This document shows positions 1-8,268 of a stretch of 64,000 bases of DNA, piece by piece (positions within the stretch are counted from its first letter, which is position 1; each line of letters starts with the position of its first letter). Under the pieces are notes generated by a model. It was not told the origin of the DNA, did not search any database, and saw only the letters and a program-made list of their open reading frames with translations. This DNA comes from Streptomyces sp. NBC_00237 (GTDB lineage: Bacteria; Actinomycetota; Actinomycetes; Streptomycetales; Streptomycetaceae): the NCBI RefSeq assembly GCF_026342435.1, contig NZ_JAPEMT010000005.1, positions 481,397 through 545,396 on the forward strand. Direction: 5' to 3'. The position numbers and the translations under genes were made by a program.

Positions 1-1601
1 GCCTTGCGGAACTTCTTCCGGGCGTCCACCGCCATCGGCCGTGCCGTCCGCTGCCACAGATCGGCGAGCCCCCGCTCCAGCGGAGTCACCGGCACCGGCA
101 CCGGCTCGCTCTCCACGGGCATGAACAGCGACAGCCGGTCGTTGGCCGCCTTCGCCCCGGCCAGGTCCAGCGTCCGCCCGTACAGCAGCGGGAAGAGGTC
201 GTCGCCGTATGTCCCCCAGGCCAGCCACCCGGAGGTGACGTCCAGCTCGGCGAGCGTGGCGTCCGGGTGGATTCCGGCGGAGCACAGCGGCAGGTCGTAC
301 GCCCGGATCTTCTCCTCGTTCCAGACCCCCGAACCCGGCAGCCCCGGCACCTCGTCCAGGATGCCCATGGCCCGCGCCCAGACCACCACGTTCTCCCGCG
401 AGGCGTCGAGGTACGGGCTCAGCCGGGTCGCGTACGGCATGCCCAGATCCGGGATCTCCAGATGTCCGACCTTCTCGAAGCGGTGCACCGCCACGTTCTT
501 CAGCCGGGCCGGAACGCCCACGGACAGCGAGCTCAGCAACTGGGCGGCGGCCGTGCCCAGTCCGGTCGGCCCGCCCAGCGCGTACGACGCCGGGCCGTGC
601 GCGTCGTCGCCCGCGCCGTTCATGTACCGGCTGGAACGCATGTGCCACTCGTGGCCGCCGGCCTGCCAGTCCTGGAGGCCCTTGACGTACGCCAGCACGT
701 CCAGCCGCTCCTGCGGCCCGACGCCGAACTCCGTGAAGAGCGGCTCCAGTTCGGTGAGGAAGGTCGTCTCGAACTGCTGGAGCCGCGAGGTCAGCAGATC
801 GTTGACGCGCTCCGCCGCCTCCTGCGTCGGGCAGTCGAGGAAGGTCTCCATCACCAGGACCCCGTTGGACAGTTCACCCTCGTCGAGGATCTCCCGCTCG
901 TACGAGAAGAGGTCGTTGCGCAGGTGCACCCCGTCCGAGAACGCGTCGCGCAGCACGCACATCGGCCGCGAGGCGGCGATCGCGTCGGGAACCTCGGCGT
1001 TCGCCACGTACTCGACGAGCCCCGCCGACCACGGGGCGCCGCCCACCTTGCGGCGCATCTCGATGTACTCGATGGGGTTGGAGATCCGCCCCTCGCTGAT
1101 GTTCATCAGCTCCCACATCGACTCTTCGAGGAGGTGCTCGGTGGCGACCGCGAACCTGCGCCGCCACGCCTCGGTCATCGACGGGCAGGTCCGCCGCCAC
1201 AGGTCGGCGAGCCCCGCCTCCACCGCGTTCGTCGGCTCGGGCACCGCCGCGCCCGCCTCCACCGGCATGAACATCGGCAGCCGGTCCAGATACGCCTTCG
1301 CGCCCACCATGTCGGGGTGGCGCTTGTACAGCTCCACGAAGTGGTCGTCGAAGAAGAACACCCACACGTACCAGTCGGTGACCAGCGCCAACTGCTCGGC
1401 CGTGCAGTCGGGATGGGTGTACGCGCACAGCAGCGCGTAGTCGTGGCTGTCGAAGTCGTGCTCGTCCCAGATGTCCGAGCCCTCGATCATGACCATCTCG
1501 CGGGCCCACGCCTTGGAGTGTGCGCGAGCATGCTCCAGATGCGGATTCAGCCGGGCCGGATACGGCATGTAGAACTCTGGCAGTGTGAAGGGCTGAGGCA
1601 T
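1..1601 (-). CDS. geoA: Germacradienol/geosmin synthase, 3' end cut by the window edge
   Basis: This is the bifunctional cytoplasmic terpene cyclase that makes germacradienol and then geosmin from farnesyl diphosphate. The 533 visible residues hold the whole N-terminal synthase domain, with the Mg-binding motif DDHFVE at residues 85-90 and the NSE triad in NDLFSYERE at 229-237. The second cyclase domain begins at about residue 382 (IPDLGMPY) and shows its own acidic motif GDDLFP at 466-471. Family members are about 720-750 residues, so roughly the last 200 lie beyond base 1. The ATG at 1601 gives the family's usual opening (MPQPFTLPEFY). No strong Shine-Dalgarno sequence is visible. It is transcribed alone, away from the acylase gene, which ends 199 bases upstream behind a strong hairpin. 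Confidence 0.95.
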   Translation of the reverse strand, partial: MPQPFTLPEFYMPYPARLNPHLEHARAHSKAWAREMVMIEGSDIWDEHDFDSHDYALLCAYTHPDCTAEQLALVTDWYVWVFFFDDHFVELYKRHPDMVGAKAYLDRLPMFMPVEAGAAVPEPTNAVEAGLADLWRRTCPSMTEAWRRRFAVATEHLLEESMWELMNISEGRISNPIEYIEMRRKVGGAPWSAGLVEYVANAEVPDAIAASRPMCVLRDAFSDGVHLRNDLFSYEREILDEGELSNGVLVMETFLDCPTQEAAERVNDLLTSRLQQFETTFLTELEPLFTEFGVGPQERLDVLAYVKGLQDWQAGGHEWHMRSSRYMNGAGDDAHGPASYALGGPTGLGTAAAQLLSSLSVGVPARLKNVAVHRFEKVGHLEIPDLGMPYATRLSPYLDASRENVVVWARAMGILDEVPGLPGSGVWNEEKIRAYDLPLCSAGIHPDATLAELDVTSGWLAWGTYGDDLFPLLYGRTLDLAGAKAANDRLSLFMPVESEPVPVPVTPLERGLADLWQRTARPMAVDARKKFRK

Positions 1602-1717
1602 GGTTCGGGTGATCGCCTTCCCGGTTCGACAGCGGTTCTCGACGGTGGTCGCAGCATCGATCCGGCGCACTGGGCGCCGATCCGCCTCACGCTAGGCAGG
1701 TGGGCGGCCCGTACGGC

Positions 1718-1769
1718 ACCGGCCCCGGGCGATCACCACCGAAGTAGTGAATCTGCGCCCGGGGCCGGT
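1718..1769 (-). terminator. Hairpin terminator of the acylase gene
   Basis: A perfect 14-bp inverted repeat (ACCGGCCCCGGGCG at 1718-1731 and its complement at 1756-1769) with a 24-base loop lies 31 bases past the acylase stop codon. It separates that gene from the geosmin synthase on the same strand. Confidence 0.7.
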
Positions 1770-1800
1770 TAATGATCTTGTTATCGGTGAAGGAGGCCGC

Positions 1801-4197
1801 TCACCGCTCCCTCGCCCACACCACCCTGAGCTTCGGCGAGGTCAGCACGTCCCCCTCGCAGAACCTCGACTCCACCCACTTCTCGCCCGCGTACAGCTCC
1901 GTCTGGTCGCGGTAGTGCGGCGAGTCCGGATTCGAGGACTGGCTGTACGTCAGCAGGGTCTTCGCCACCGGGCACGGTCCGCCGTTCCAGCCGACCGCCT
2001 GGAGGTAGCTCGACCCGGTGGTCACCTCGGTGTAGCCCCCGCCCGCCGCGTTCCACACGGGCTCGACCTTGTTCCACACGCCCAGCGACTCGGTCCCGCC
2101 GTGGACGGGGATGCGCTTGCCGTTGCGTACGACGAACTGGTTCTGACCCAGCGGCGCGTCCAGCGCGATCCCCGCCGCCTGCAATTCGGCCACCGCGCCC
2201 TTCAGGGCCGAGGCGAACCCGGGGGCCGCCGTGTTGAGCCCGCGCGGCGTGCGCACCGGATCCGCCGCGGCGAACGGCGTCCTCCACCGCGTCTCCCCCG
2301 GCACGGACGACACCAGCGCCCGCCAGAACCGGTCGAAGAGCAGCGCCCCCCGGCTCCCGGTGTCCATCTTCCGGTCCCACCGCTGCAACACCGCGCACGC
2401 GGCGCCGAGTTGGAGCTCCTCGCAGCCCTTCACGACCTCGTCCACCGTCAGGTCCGCAGCCGGAACCCGGTTGGCGAACTGCTGCCTCTGGAGGTCGGCG
2501 ACCGTCAGCCGACCCTTCTTCGCCATCGCCGCCACGTCCTCGACCGCGCCGCGCGTACGCATCGAGCGCTGCGTGCCGAGGGTGCCGAAGACCCGCTCGT
2601 ACCCGGTGATCGGCCGGTCGGCGTTGGTCAGCCAAGCGCTGTCGTTGGAGTTCTCGGCGTACGGCGCGTTCTTCAGCGTCGGCATCTTCGAAGGCCCGAA
2701 GATCCCCGGCTCGACGGCGTCCTCGTCACGACCCAGCGCGCAGTCCGTCCGCGCACCGTCCAGGACCGCCAGCCCCGCCGAGGGATACGTGACCCTGCCG
2801 AGCGGCGTCGAGCACCGCTGCGCCAGGTCGTCCGTGATGCGCGGCAGCACCTGCGACTGCGTGAAGAGCGAACCGCCCGAGGAGTCGGAGGCGATCGTGT
2901 TCACCCACGGCAGCCCCTGCGTCCGGCGCAGCGCGTCCTCGACACCCGCCACGTCCCGCGCCTTGCCGAACCCGAGCGCGGTGTCCCCGGCGCGCAGGTT
3001 CGTCGCGTTGGGGTCGTTCAGCGCGTACGCCGTCGTGGCCGTCCAGGGCAGCGGAAGCTGCGCGCCGAGCCCGGTGACGACGGGCCCGTACCGGGTCCAC
3101 CACTGGGTGCGGGTCACCGGCTCGCCGTCCTTGACCGGCACGGTCACGGTCCGCTTCGTCATCGCCTCCCGCTTGCCGTCCACGACGTACACCGTCGGGT
3201 CGTCGGGGGCGAGTGTGAGCTGATGGAGGTTCATGGTGGTGCCGGTGGCGACCGTGTGGCTCCAGGCGATCCGCGAGGTGTGCCCGATCGACATCGTCGT
3301 CGAACCGACCAACGACCCGCCCATGACGTTGAGTTCACCCGGAATGGTCTGCTGCGACTGCCAGAACCGCCGCCCGCCCGACCACGGGTAGTGCGGATTG
3401 CCGAGCAGCAGCCCCCGCCCGTTCGCCGTCGTCCTCCCGCTGAACGCGACGGCGTTGGACCCCATCGCCGCGTCCGAGGTGTCGAAGAACTTCCGCGCGG
3501 CCTCACCCGGGTCCACCGGCGTCGCGCCGCCACGGGACTGCGCACCTGCACGCGGAGCCGCCGCGCCCGGCGGCTTCGCGGCGGTGATCCCGTCGACGCC
3601 CCGCCCCTGCCCGCCCAGCACGGAGAACGCGTAGTTCAGATGCTGTACGTCCGTCAGCGACACCGGCCGCACCCACGGGGCGCCCTTGCACGTCGGATCG
3701 CTCACCCGGTGCTGCTTCAGCCAGGCGTTGTACCCGGCCGTCCAGCCCCGCATCAGCTCCCTGACCTGCTTGCCGGGACCCACGGGTGCGGGCCGCGCCA
3801 TCAGCTTTTCGACGGTACCGGCCTCCCGGACGCCCTGGAAGAACAAGTCGCTCGCCAGGTTCGTCGACGCCGACGACAGCGAGCCGTCCGGTTTCCCGTC
3901 CGCACCGAAGAACCGCGAGCGCTCTCCCCGTACGGTCGCGAAGCCCTCGGCCAGGGTGCACGTCTGGTCGGTGGCCTGCGCCCAGCCGTTGCCGAAGCCG
4001 AGGTTGGCGTAGTCCTTGGCGAGGATGTGTGGAATGCCGTATTCGGTGTACCGGATGAGGGCGGAGAGCCCGCCGCCCGAGGGGCGGCGCTCCTGGCCCC
4101 GGCCGTCGGCCGAAGCCGTTGGCGACAGTGCGGTGGCCGCGGTGAGCAGGGCGACCGCGGCGACGGTGAGGGATCTCGTACGGGTCCGGAGGGACAA
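1801..4197 (-). CDS. Secreted penicillin-acylase-family Ntn-hydrolase (acyl-homoserine lactone / cyclic lipopeptide acylase type)
   Basis: The 798-residue preproprotein opens with a signal peptide (SLTVAAVALLTAATA, ending near ASA at residues 28-30). An alpha-subunit region and spacer follow, then the self-cleavage site of the Ntn-hydrolase fold at Gly246-Ser247 (GSNAVAFSG), where the Ser becomes the N-terminal nucleophile of the beta subunit. Such enzymes remove the acyl chain from N-acyl-homoserine lactones, aculeacin-type lipopeptides or penicillins. Length and layout match Streptomyces AhlM and aculeacin A acylase best. The TTG at 4197 is preferred to an in-frame TTG at 4212 because GGGAGG sits 4-5 bases before it. 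The gene diverges from an acyl-CoA synthetase. The exact substrate cannot be read from sequence. Confidence 0.88.
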   Translation of the reverse strand: MSLRTRTRSLTVAAVALLTAATALSPTASADGRGQERRPSGGGLSALIRYTEYGIPHILAKDYANLGFGNGWAQATDQTCTLAEGFATVRGERSRFFGADGKPDGSLSSASTNLASDLFFQGVREAGTVEKLMARPAPVGPGKQVRELMRGWTAGYNAWLKQHRVSDPTCKGAPWVRPVSLTDVQHLNYAFSVLGGQGRGVDGITAAKPPGAAAPRAGAQSRGGATPVDPGEAARKFFDTSDAAMGSNAVAFSGRTTANGRGLLLGNPHYPWSGGRRFWQSQQTIPGELNVMGGSLVGSTTMSIGHTSRIAWSHTVATGTTMNLHQLTLAPDDPTVYVVDGKREAMTKRTVTVPVKDGEPVTRTQWWTRYGPVVTGLGAQLPLPWTATTAYALNDPNATNLRAGDTALGFGKARDVAGVEDALRRTQGLPWVNTIASDSSGGSLFTQSQVLPRITDDLAQRCSTPLGRVTYPSAGLAVLDGARTDCALGRDEDAVEPGIFGPSKMPTLKNAPYAENSNDSAWLTNADRPITGYERVFGTLGTQRSMRTRGAVEDVAAMAKKGRLTVADLQRQQFANRVPAADLTVDEVVKGCEELQLGAACAVLQRWDRKMDTGSRGALLFDRFWRALVSSVPGETRWRTPFAAADPVRTPRGLNTAAPGFASALKGAVAELQAAGIALDAPLGQNQFVVRNGKRIPVHGGTESLGVWNKVEPVWNAAGGGYTEVTTGSSYLQAVGWNGGPCPVAKTLLTYSQSSNPDSPHYRDQTELYAGEKWVESRFCEGDVLTSPKLRVVWARER

Positions 4198-4270
4198 CGT
4201 GCCTCCCAACAAGGCGTCGCAACAGAGGAGTTGCGAGAGTCGGCCGTGACATGTGGTGCCACTCAGTCAT

Positions 4271-4282
4271 TACCGGTCGGTA
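4271..4282. promoter_or_regulatory. TACCG-GT-CGGTA inverted repeat, possible TetR-type operator
   Basis: This short palindrome lies in the 161-bp divergent promoter between the acylase (start 4197) and the acyl-CoA synthetase (start 4359). The half-site ACCG/CGGT is shared with the palindrome before paaK at 7293-7306. No regulator gene adjoins it. Confidence 0.4.
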
Positions 4283-4358
4283 CCTGTCAACATCCCGGAC
4301 GGTATGTCGCTGCTTCGATTCTCTTGATTTGGCGCGCACGGCACCGCAGGATCACGCC

Positions 4359-5903
4359 ATGACGACACCAGGGACCCCCGGCCTCCCTTCCAGCCTTCCG
4401 TCCGGCCTTCCCTCCGGCCTCCTCGACGGCACTGTCGACGGCGTGCTGCGCGCCACCGCCCGCCGCACCCCCGACCGCCTCGCCCTGCACTACCGGGACC
4501 GTTCCTGGACGTACGCCGAACTCGACGCGGCCGTCAGCACCGCCGCCGCCCACCTGCGCACCGACCGCCGCCTCGACGAGGGCGACCGGGTCGCCACGTA
4601 CGGCCACAACTCGGACGCGTACCTGATCACCTACCTGGCCTGCGCCCGCGCCGGACTCATCCACGTCCCGGTCAACCAGAACCTCACCGGCGACGACCTG
4701 ACGTACATCCTGGGCCAGTCCGGCAGCTCCCTCGTGCTGGCCGACCCGGACCTCGCCGACCGCGTCCCCGGGGGTTTCGCGGTCCTTCCGCTGCGCGACG
4801 CGCCCGACTCGCTCCTGGAGGTGCTGACGACCCCGGTCCCGTACGCGTCGGACCACGACCCGCTCGCCCCCGTGCAGCTCCTCTACACCTCGGGCACCAC
4901 CGCCGACCCCAAGGGCGCGATCATGACGCACCGCGCCCTGGTGCACGAGTACGCCAGCGCCATCGAGGCGTTGGACCTCACCGAGGCCGACCGCCCCGTC
5001 CACGCCCTGCCGCTCTACCACTCGGCCCAGATGCACGTCTTCCTCCTCCCCTACCTCGCGGTCGGCGCGGAGAACACCCTCCTGGACGGGCCCGCGGCGG
5101 GCGCGCTCTTCGACCTGGTCGAGGCGGGCCGCGCGGACAGCTTCTTCGCCCCGCCCACGGTGTGGATCTCGATCGCCAACCACCCCGATTTCGGGACCCG
5201 TTCGCTGGAAGGGCTCCGCAAAGCCTTCTACGGGGCTTCGATCATGCCGGTCCCGGTCCTGGAGCGGCTCCGCGCCCGCCTCCCCGCCCTGGCCTTCTAC
5301 AACTGCTTCGGCCAGAGCGAGATCGGCCCGCTCGCCACCGTGCTGCGCCCCGAGGAGCACGAGGGCCGGATGGACTCGTGCGGCCGTCCCGTACGGCACG
5401 TCGAGGCGCGCGTCGTCGACGAGAAGGGCACGGAGGTCCCGGACGGCACGGCGGGCGAGATCGCCTACCGTTCACCCCAACTCTGCCTCGGCTACTGGGG
5501 CATGGACGACAGCGGCCTCTTCACGGACGGCTGGTTCCGCTCGGGCGACCTGGCGGTGCGCGACGCCGAGGGCTACTTCACGATCGTCGACCGGGTGAAG
5601 GACGTCATCAACTCCGGGGGAGTGCTGGTCGCCTCCCGCCAGGTCGAGGACGCCCTCTACACGCACCCGTCGGTCGCCGAGGCGGCGGTGATCGGGCTGC
5701 CGGACGAGCGCTGGATCGAGGCGGTCACGGCCGTCGTCGTACCGCGCGACACCGACCTGACGGAGAATCAACTCCTGGCCTACGCGCGCGAGAAGCTCGC
5801 CCACTTCAAGGCGCCGAAGCGCATCGTGTTCGTGGACGAGCTGCCGCGCAACGCGAGCGGGAAGATCCTCAAGCGGGAACTCCGGGACAGGTTCTCCACG
5901 TAG
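4359..5903 (+). CDS. Acyl-CoA synthetase (ANL superfamily, AMP-forming)
   Basis: The 514-residue cytoplasmic ligase activates a carboxylic acid as its acyl-AMP and then its CoA thioester. The P-loop-like motif YTSGTTADPKG lies at about residues 175-185. The adenine-binding region (NCFGQSE) is near residue 315, the hinge motif (DGWFRSGD) near 390, and the catalytic lysine motif (ASGKILKRELR) is close to the C terminus. The N terminus has a small repeat, LPSGLPSGL. The ATG at 4359 is chosen because the family homology starts just after it. It is divergent from the acylase and convergent with paaK, 30 bases away. Fatty and aromatic acids are both possible substrates. The location beside paaK and an acylase suggests use of released acyl chains, which is inference. 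Confidence 0.88.
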   Translation: MTTPGTPGLPSSLPSGLPSGLLDGTVDGVLRATARRTPDRLALHYRDRSWTYAELDAAVSTAAAHLRTDRRLDEGDRVATYGHNSDAYLITYLACARAGLIHVPVNQNLTGDDLTYILGQSGSSLVLADPDLADRVPGGFAVLPLRDAPDSLLEVLTTPVPYASDHDPLAPVQLLYTSGTTADPKGAIMTHRALVHEYASAIEALDLTEADRPVHALPLYHSAQMHVFLLPYLAVGAENTLLDGPAAGALFDLVEAGRADSFFAPPTVWISIANHPDFGTRSLEGLRKAFYGASIMPVPVLERLRARLPALAFYNCFGQSEIGPLATVLRPEEHEGRMDSCGRPVRHVEARVVDEKGTEVPDGTAGEIAYRSPQLCLGYWGMDDSGLFTDGWFRSGDLAVRDAEGYFTIVDRVKDVINSGGVLVASRQVEDALYTHPSVAEAAVIGLPDERWIEAVTAVVVPRDTDLTENQLLAYAREKLAHFKAPKRIVFVDELPRNASGKILKRELRDRFST

Positions 5904-5933
5904 CGGGAGGGGCGGAAGGGACTCGCCCTGCGG

Positions 5934-7220
5934 CTACTTGGGCCGCTGGTCCACGATCCGCTTGAACTTGCCCACCGACCGCTCCAGCGTCTCAGGACTC
6001 ACCACCTCGACGCGGGCGGACACCCCGATGCCGTCCTTGATCGCCGCCGCGACCGCCTGCGCGGCGGCCTCCCGCTCCGTACCGCTCGCGTCCGCCCGCG
6101 CCTCGGCCCGTACGGTCAGACAGTCCATCCGGCCCTCCCGGGTCAGCAGCAGCTGGAAGTGCGGGGCCAGCGCGGGGGTGCGCAGCACGATCTCCTCGAC
6201 CTGCGTGGGAAAGAGATTCACCCCGCGCACGATCACCAGATCGTCGCTGCGCCCGGTGATCTTCTCCATCCGCCGGAACGTGCGCGCCGTGCCCGGCAGG
6301 AGCCGGGTCAGGTCCCTGGTCCGGTAACGGATCACCGGCATGGCCTCCTTGGTCAGCGAGGTGAAGACGAGCTCCCCCTCCGACCCCTCCGGCAGCACCT
6401 CCCCGGTGATCGGATCGACGACCTCCGGATAGAAGTGGTCCTCCCAGATGTGCAGCCCGTCCTTGGTCTCCACGCACTCCTGTGCCACCCCGGGCCCGAT
6501 GACCTCGGAGAGTCCGTATATGTCGACCGCGTCGATCGCGAACCGCTCCTCGATCTCCCGGCGCATCTCCTGCGTCCAGGGCTCCGCCCCGAAGATGCCG
6601 ACCTTGAGGGAGGTGGACCGGGGATCGACGCCCTGCCGCTCGAACTCGTCGAGCAGGGTGAGCATGTACGACGGGGTCAGCATGATGATCTCGGGCTCGA
6701 AGTCCTGGATCAGCTGCACCTGACGGGCCGTCATCCCACCGGACGCCGGGATGACGGTGCAGCCGAGCCGCTCCGCCCCGTAATGCGCCCCGAGCCCGCC
6801 CGTGAACAGGCCGTACCCGTACGCCACATGGACCTTGTGGCCGGGCCGCCCCCCGGCGGCCCGGATGGAGCGGGCCACCATGTCGGCCCACATCGACAGG
6901 TCGTTCTCGGTGTACCCGACGACGGTCGGGCGGCCCGTGGTGCCGCTGGAGGCGTGCAGACGGCGGATCTCGTCCTGCGGTACGGCGAACATCCCGAAGG
7001 GGTAGTTCTCGCGCAGGTCGGCCTTGGTGGTGAACGGGAACCGCGCGAGGTCGGCGAGCGAACGGCAGTCCTCCGGTTTCAGCCCCGCCGTCTCGAAGGC
7101 CGCCCGATAGTGCGGCACGTTCGCGTAAGCGTGCCGCAGGGTGCTCCGCAACCGCTCCAGCTGGAGGACTTCGAGCTCCTCACGGCCGAGCCGTTCCGTC
7201 GCGTCGAGCAGCGCCTTCAT
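5934..7220 (-). CDS. paaK: Phenylacetate-CoA ligase
   Basis: The 428-residue ligase converts phenylacetate to phenylacetyl-CoA, the first step of the paa catabolic pathway. Its size and its motifs fit PaaK and not the longer FadD enzymes: SSGTTGRP at about residue 92, YGLSEVIGPG near 235, YRTRDL near 298, and KITGRSDD followed by RGVNLFPTQVEE. No other paa gene (epoxidase paaABCDE, paaGZ) lies in the window, so the ligase is an outlier copy or feeds secondary metabolism. A palindrome 73 bases before the start codon resembles a TetR operator. The ATG at 7220 is the only sensible start. Confidence 0.92.
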   Translation of the reverse strand: MKALLDATERLGREELEVLQLERLRSTLRHAYANVPHYRAAFETAGLKPEDCRSLADLARFPFTTKADLRENYPFGMFAVPQDEIRRLHASSGTTGRPTVVGYTENDLSMWADMVARSIRAAGGRPGHKVHVAYGYGLFTGGLGAHYGAERLGCTVIPASGGMTARQVQLIQDFEPEIIMLTPSYMLTLLDEFERQGVDPRSTSLKVGIFGAEPWTQEMRREIEERFAIDAVDIYGLSEVIGPGVAQECVETKDGLHIWEDHFYPEVVDPITGEVLPEGSEGELVFTSLTKEAMPVIRYRTRDLTRLLPGTARTFRRMEKITGRSDDLVIVRGVNLFPTQVEEIVLRTPALAPHFQLLLTREGRMDCLTVRAEARADASGTEREAAAQAVAAAIKDGIGVSARVEVVSPETLERSVGKFKRIVDQRPK

Positions 7221-7292
7221 GGATCACTCTCCCGTTCCTCGCGCACGTTCCCGGCGCCCGTTCGCCACGCCCATTCCTCGCCAAAATGGACT

Positions 7293-7306
7293 ACCGATCA
7301 TTCGGT
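7293..7306. promoter_or_regulatory. ACCGA-TCAT-TCGGT inverted repeat upstream of paaK
   Basis: A 5-4-5 palindrome is centred about 80 bases before the paaK start codon. Actinobacterial TetR repressors of phenylacetate and fatty acid catabolism use related ACCGAxxxxTCGGT sites, so this is a plausible PaaR-like operator. Confidence 0.5.
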
Positions 7307-7478
7307 CGTGGTGCGTACGGGGCCAGTAATTCAGGGCGGGAGGGCTTCTGGCAAGAGGTCGTACGGGGCGGAACGACGGACTTCCGGGTGTCCCGCCCGC
7401 ACCGGCGATGCAAAACACCCCAAACTGGAGGGTATCGGTTGAACGAGGAAGAACCGGATCGAAGGCAAGGACCCCGAA

Positions 7479-7943
7479 ATGCAGCAGTCCGTGACGCAGC
7501 GTCGACTCCGCAGAACCGCAGTGGCCGTGCTGATGGGGGTGGCGGGGGCGGCCGTTCTGGCCGCCTGCGGCGACGACAAACCCGTCCCCGCCGTCACGAC
7601 GACGGTCACCGCCCCCGGGCCGACCGTCACGGTGACGGCCACCCCGCCGCCGCCCGCACCCGTCCCGACCGCGACGGCCGCCCCGACCGGGCAGCCCCAG
7701 AGCGCGGCGAAGCCCGACGTCGTCCTGACCGGCGACCCGGACGCGGCGTCCAAGGAACTGGACCGGCTGAAGGCGACCGGCTGGTGGAACCCCGACAAGA
7801 TCGAGTACGCGGACGACCCGGTGACGGCGCTCCAGCAGTTCGACAAGTGGCTGGGCAAGGGCTACATCGCCCCGGGCGGAGCCTGGACTCCTGCCGGAGT
7901 GGCCGCGGTAGAAGCCGCAAACGAGGGCGGCCCGGAGCTGTAG
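7479..7943 (+). CDS. Small threonine/proline-rich lipoprotein of unknown function
   Basis: The 154-residue protein has a lipoprotein signal peptide ending in the lipobox VLAAC, so it should be anchored to the outer face of the membrane. After the cysteine comes a low-complexity stretch of valine, threonine and proline (VTTTVTAPGPTVTVTATPPPP), then a small compact domain (residues about 85-150) with WWNPDKIEYADDP and QQFDKWLGKGYIAPGG. This domain reads like a putative peptidoglycan-associated helical module. I do not recognise the family. The ATG at 7479 has AAGGCAAGGA just upstream. It is divergent from paaK. Confidence 0.75.
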   Translation: MQQSVTQRRLRRTAVAVLMGVAGAAVLAACGDDKPVPAVTTTVTAPGPTVTVTATPPPPAPVPTATAAPTGQPQSAAKPDVVLTGDPDAASKELDRLKATGWWNPDKIEYADDPVTALQQFDKWLGKGYIAPGGAWTPAGVAAVEAANEGGPEL

Positions 7944-8268
7944 TGCCCGCAGGGGCGCGGGGCCGTACCGATGTGCGGTTCCGCCGCGCGGGCGCGCCCC
8001 GGCACGACGCTCCCGCACGTAATGGGACCAGCCGCGTGGCGAGCGCTTGAGGGAAGGGGCGCGGGGCTGTACCGATGTGCGGCCTGAACCCCATCCCACC
8101 ACCGGCGATCGGGGGAACACCGCACACACGACGCACCGGGGCCTCGCCGCAGACGGCCTGCGCAGGACGGCGCCCCGGTCGCGTGCCCGCGCTACAGCGG
8201 ACCGGCCCCCGCCCCCCACCCCAACCCCCGGCACGCACCCGCCCCATCCACCTGTTTGGATGGCCCCC
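7944..8268. other. Intergenic stretch holding a 28-bp direct repeat
   Basis: This 325-bp gap contains no convincing gene. It holds two copies of AGGGGCGCGGGG(C/T)GTACCGATGTGCGG, at 7951-7978 and 8055-8082, which differ at one base and sit 104 bases apart. The rest is proline-codon-like C-rich sequence leading to the hydrolase start. The repeats look like members of a dispersed intergenic repeat family. Confidence 0.6.
7951..8082. repeat. 28-bp direct repeat pair, 27/28 identical
   Basis: Copies lie at 7951-7978 and 8055-8082. Both are followed by a CGG-rich tail that diverges quickly, which points to a dispersed element and not to a recent local duplication of the whole segment. Confidence 0.7.

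Noticed and set aside
1747..4362. Long open frame on the plus strand (over 870 codons) across the acylase gene
   Set aside because: It is antisense to the acylase, reads as Arg/Pro/His-rich sequence, and has no domain pattern. It arises from GC-rich codon bias.
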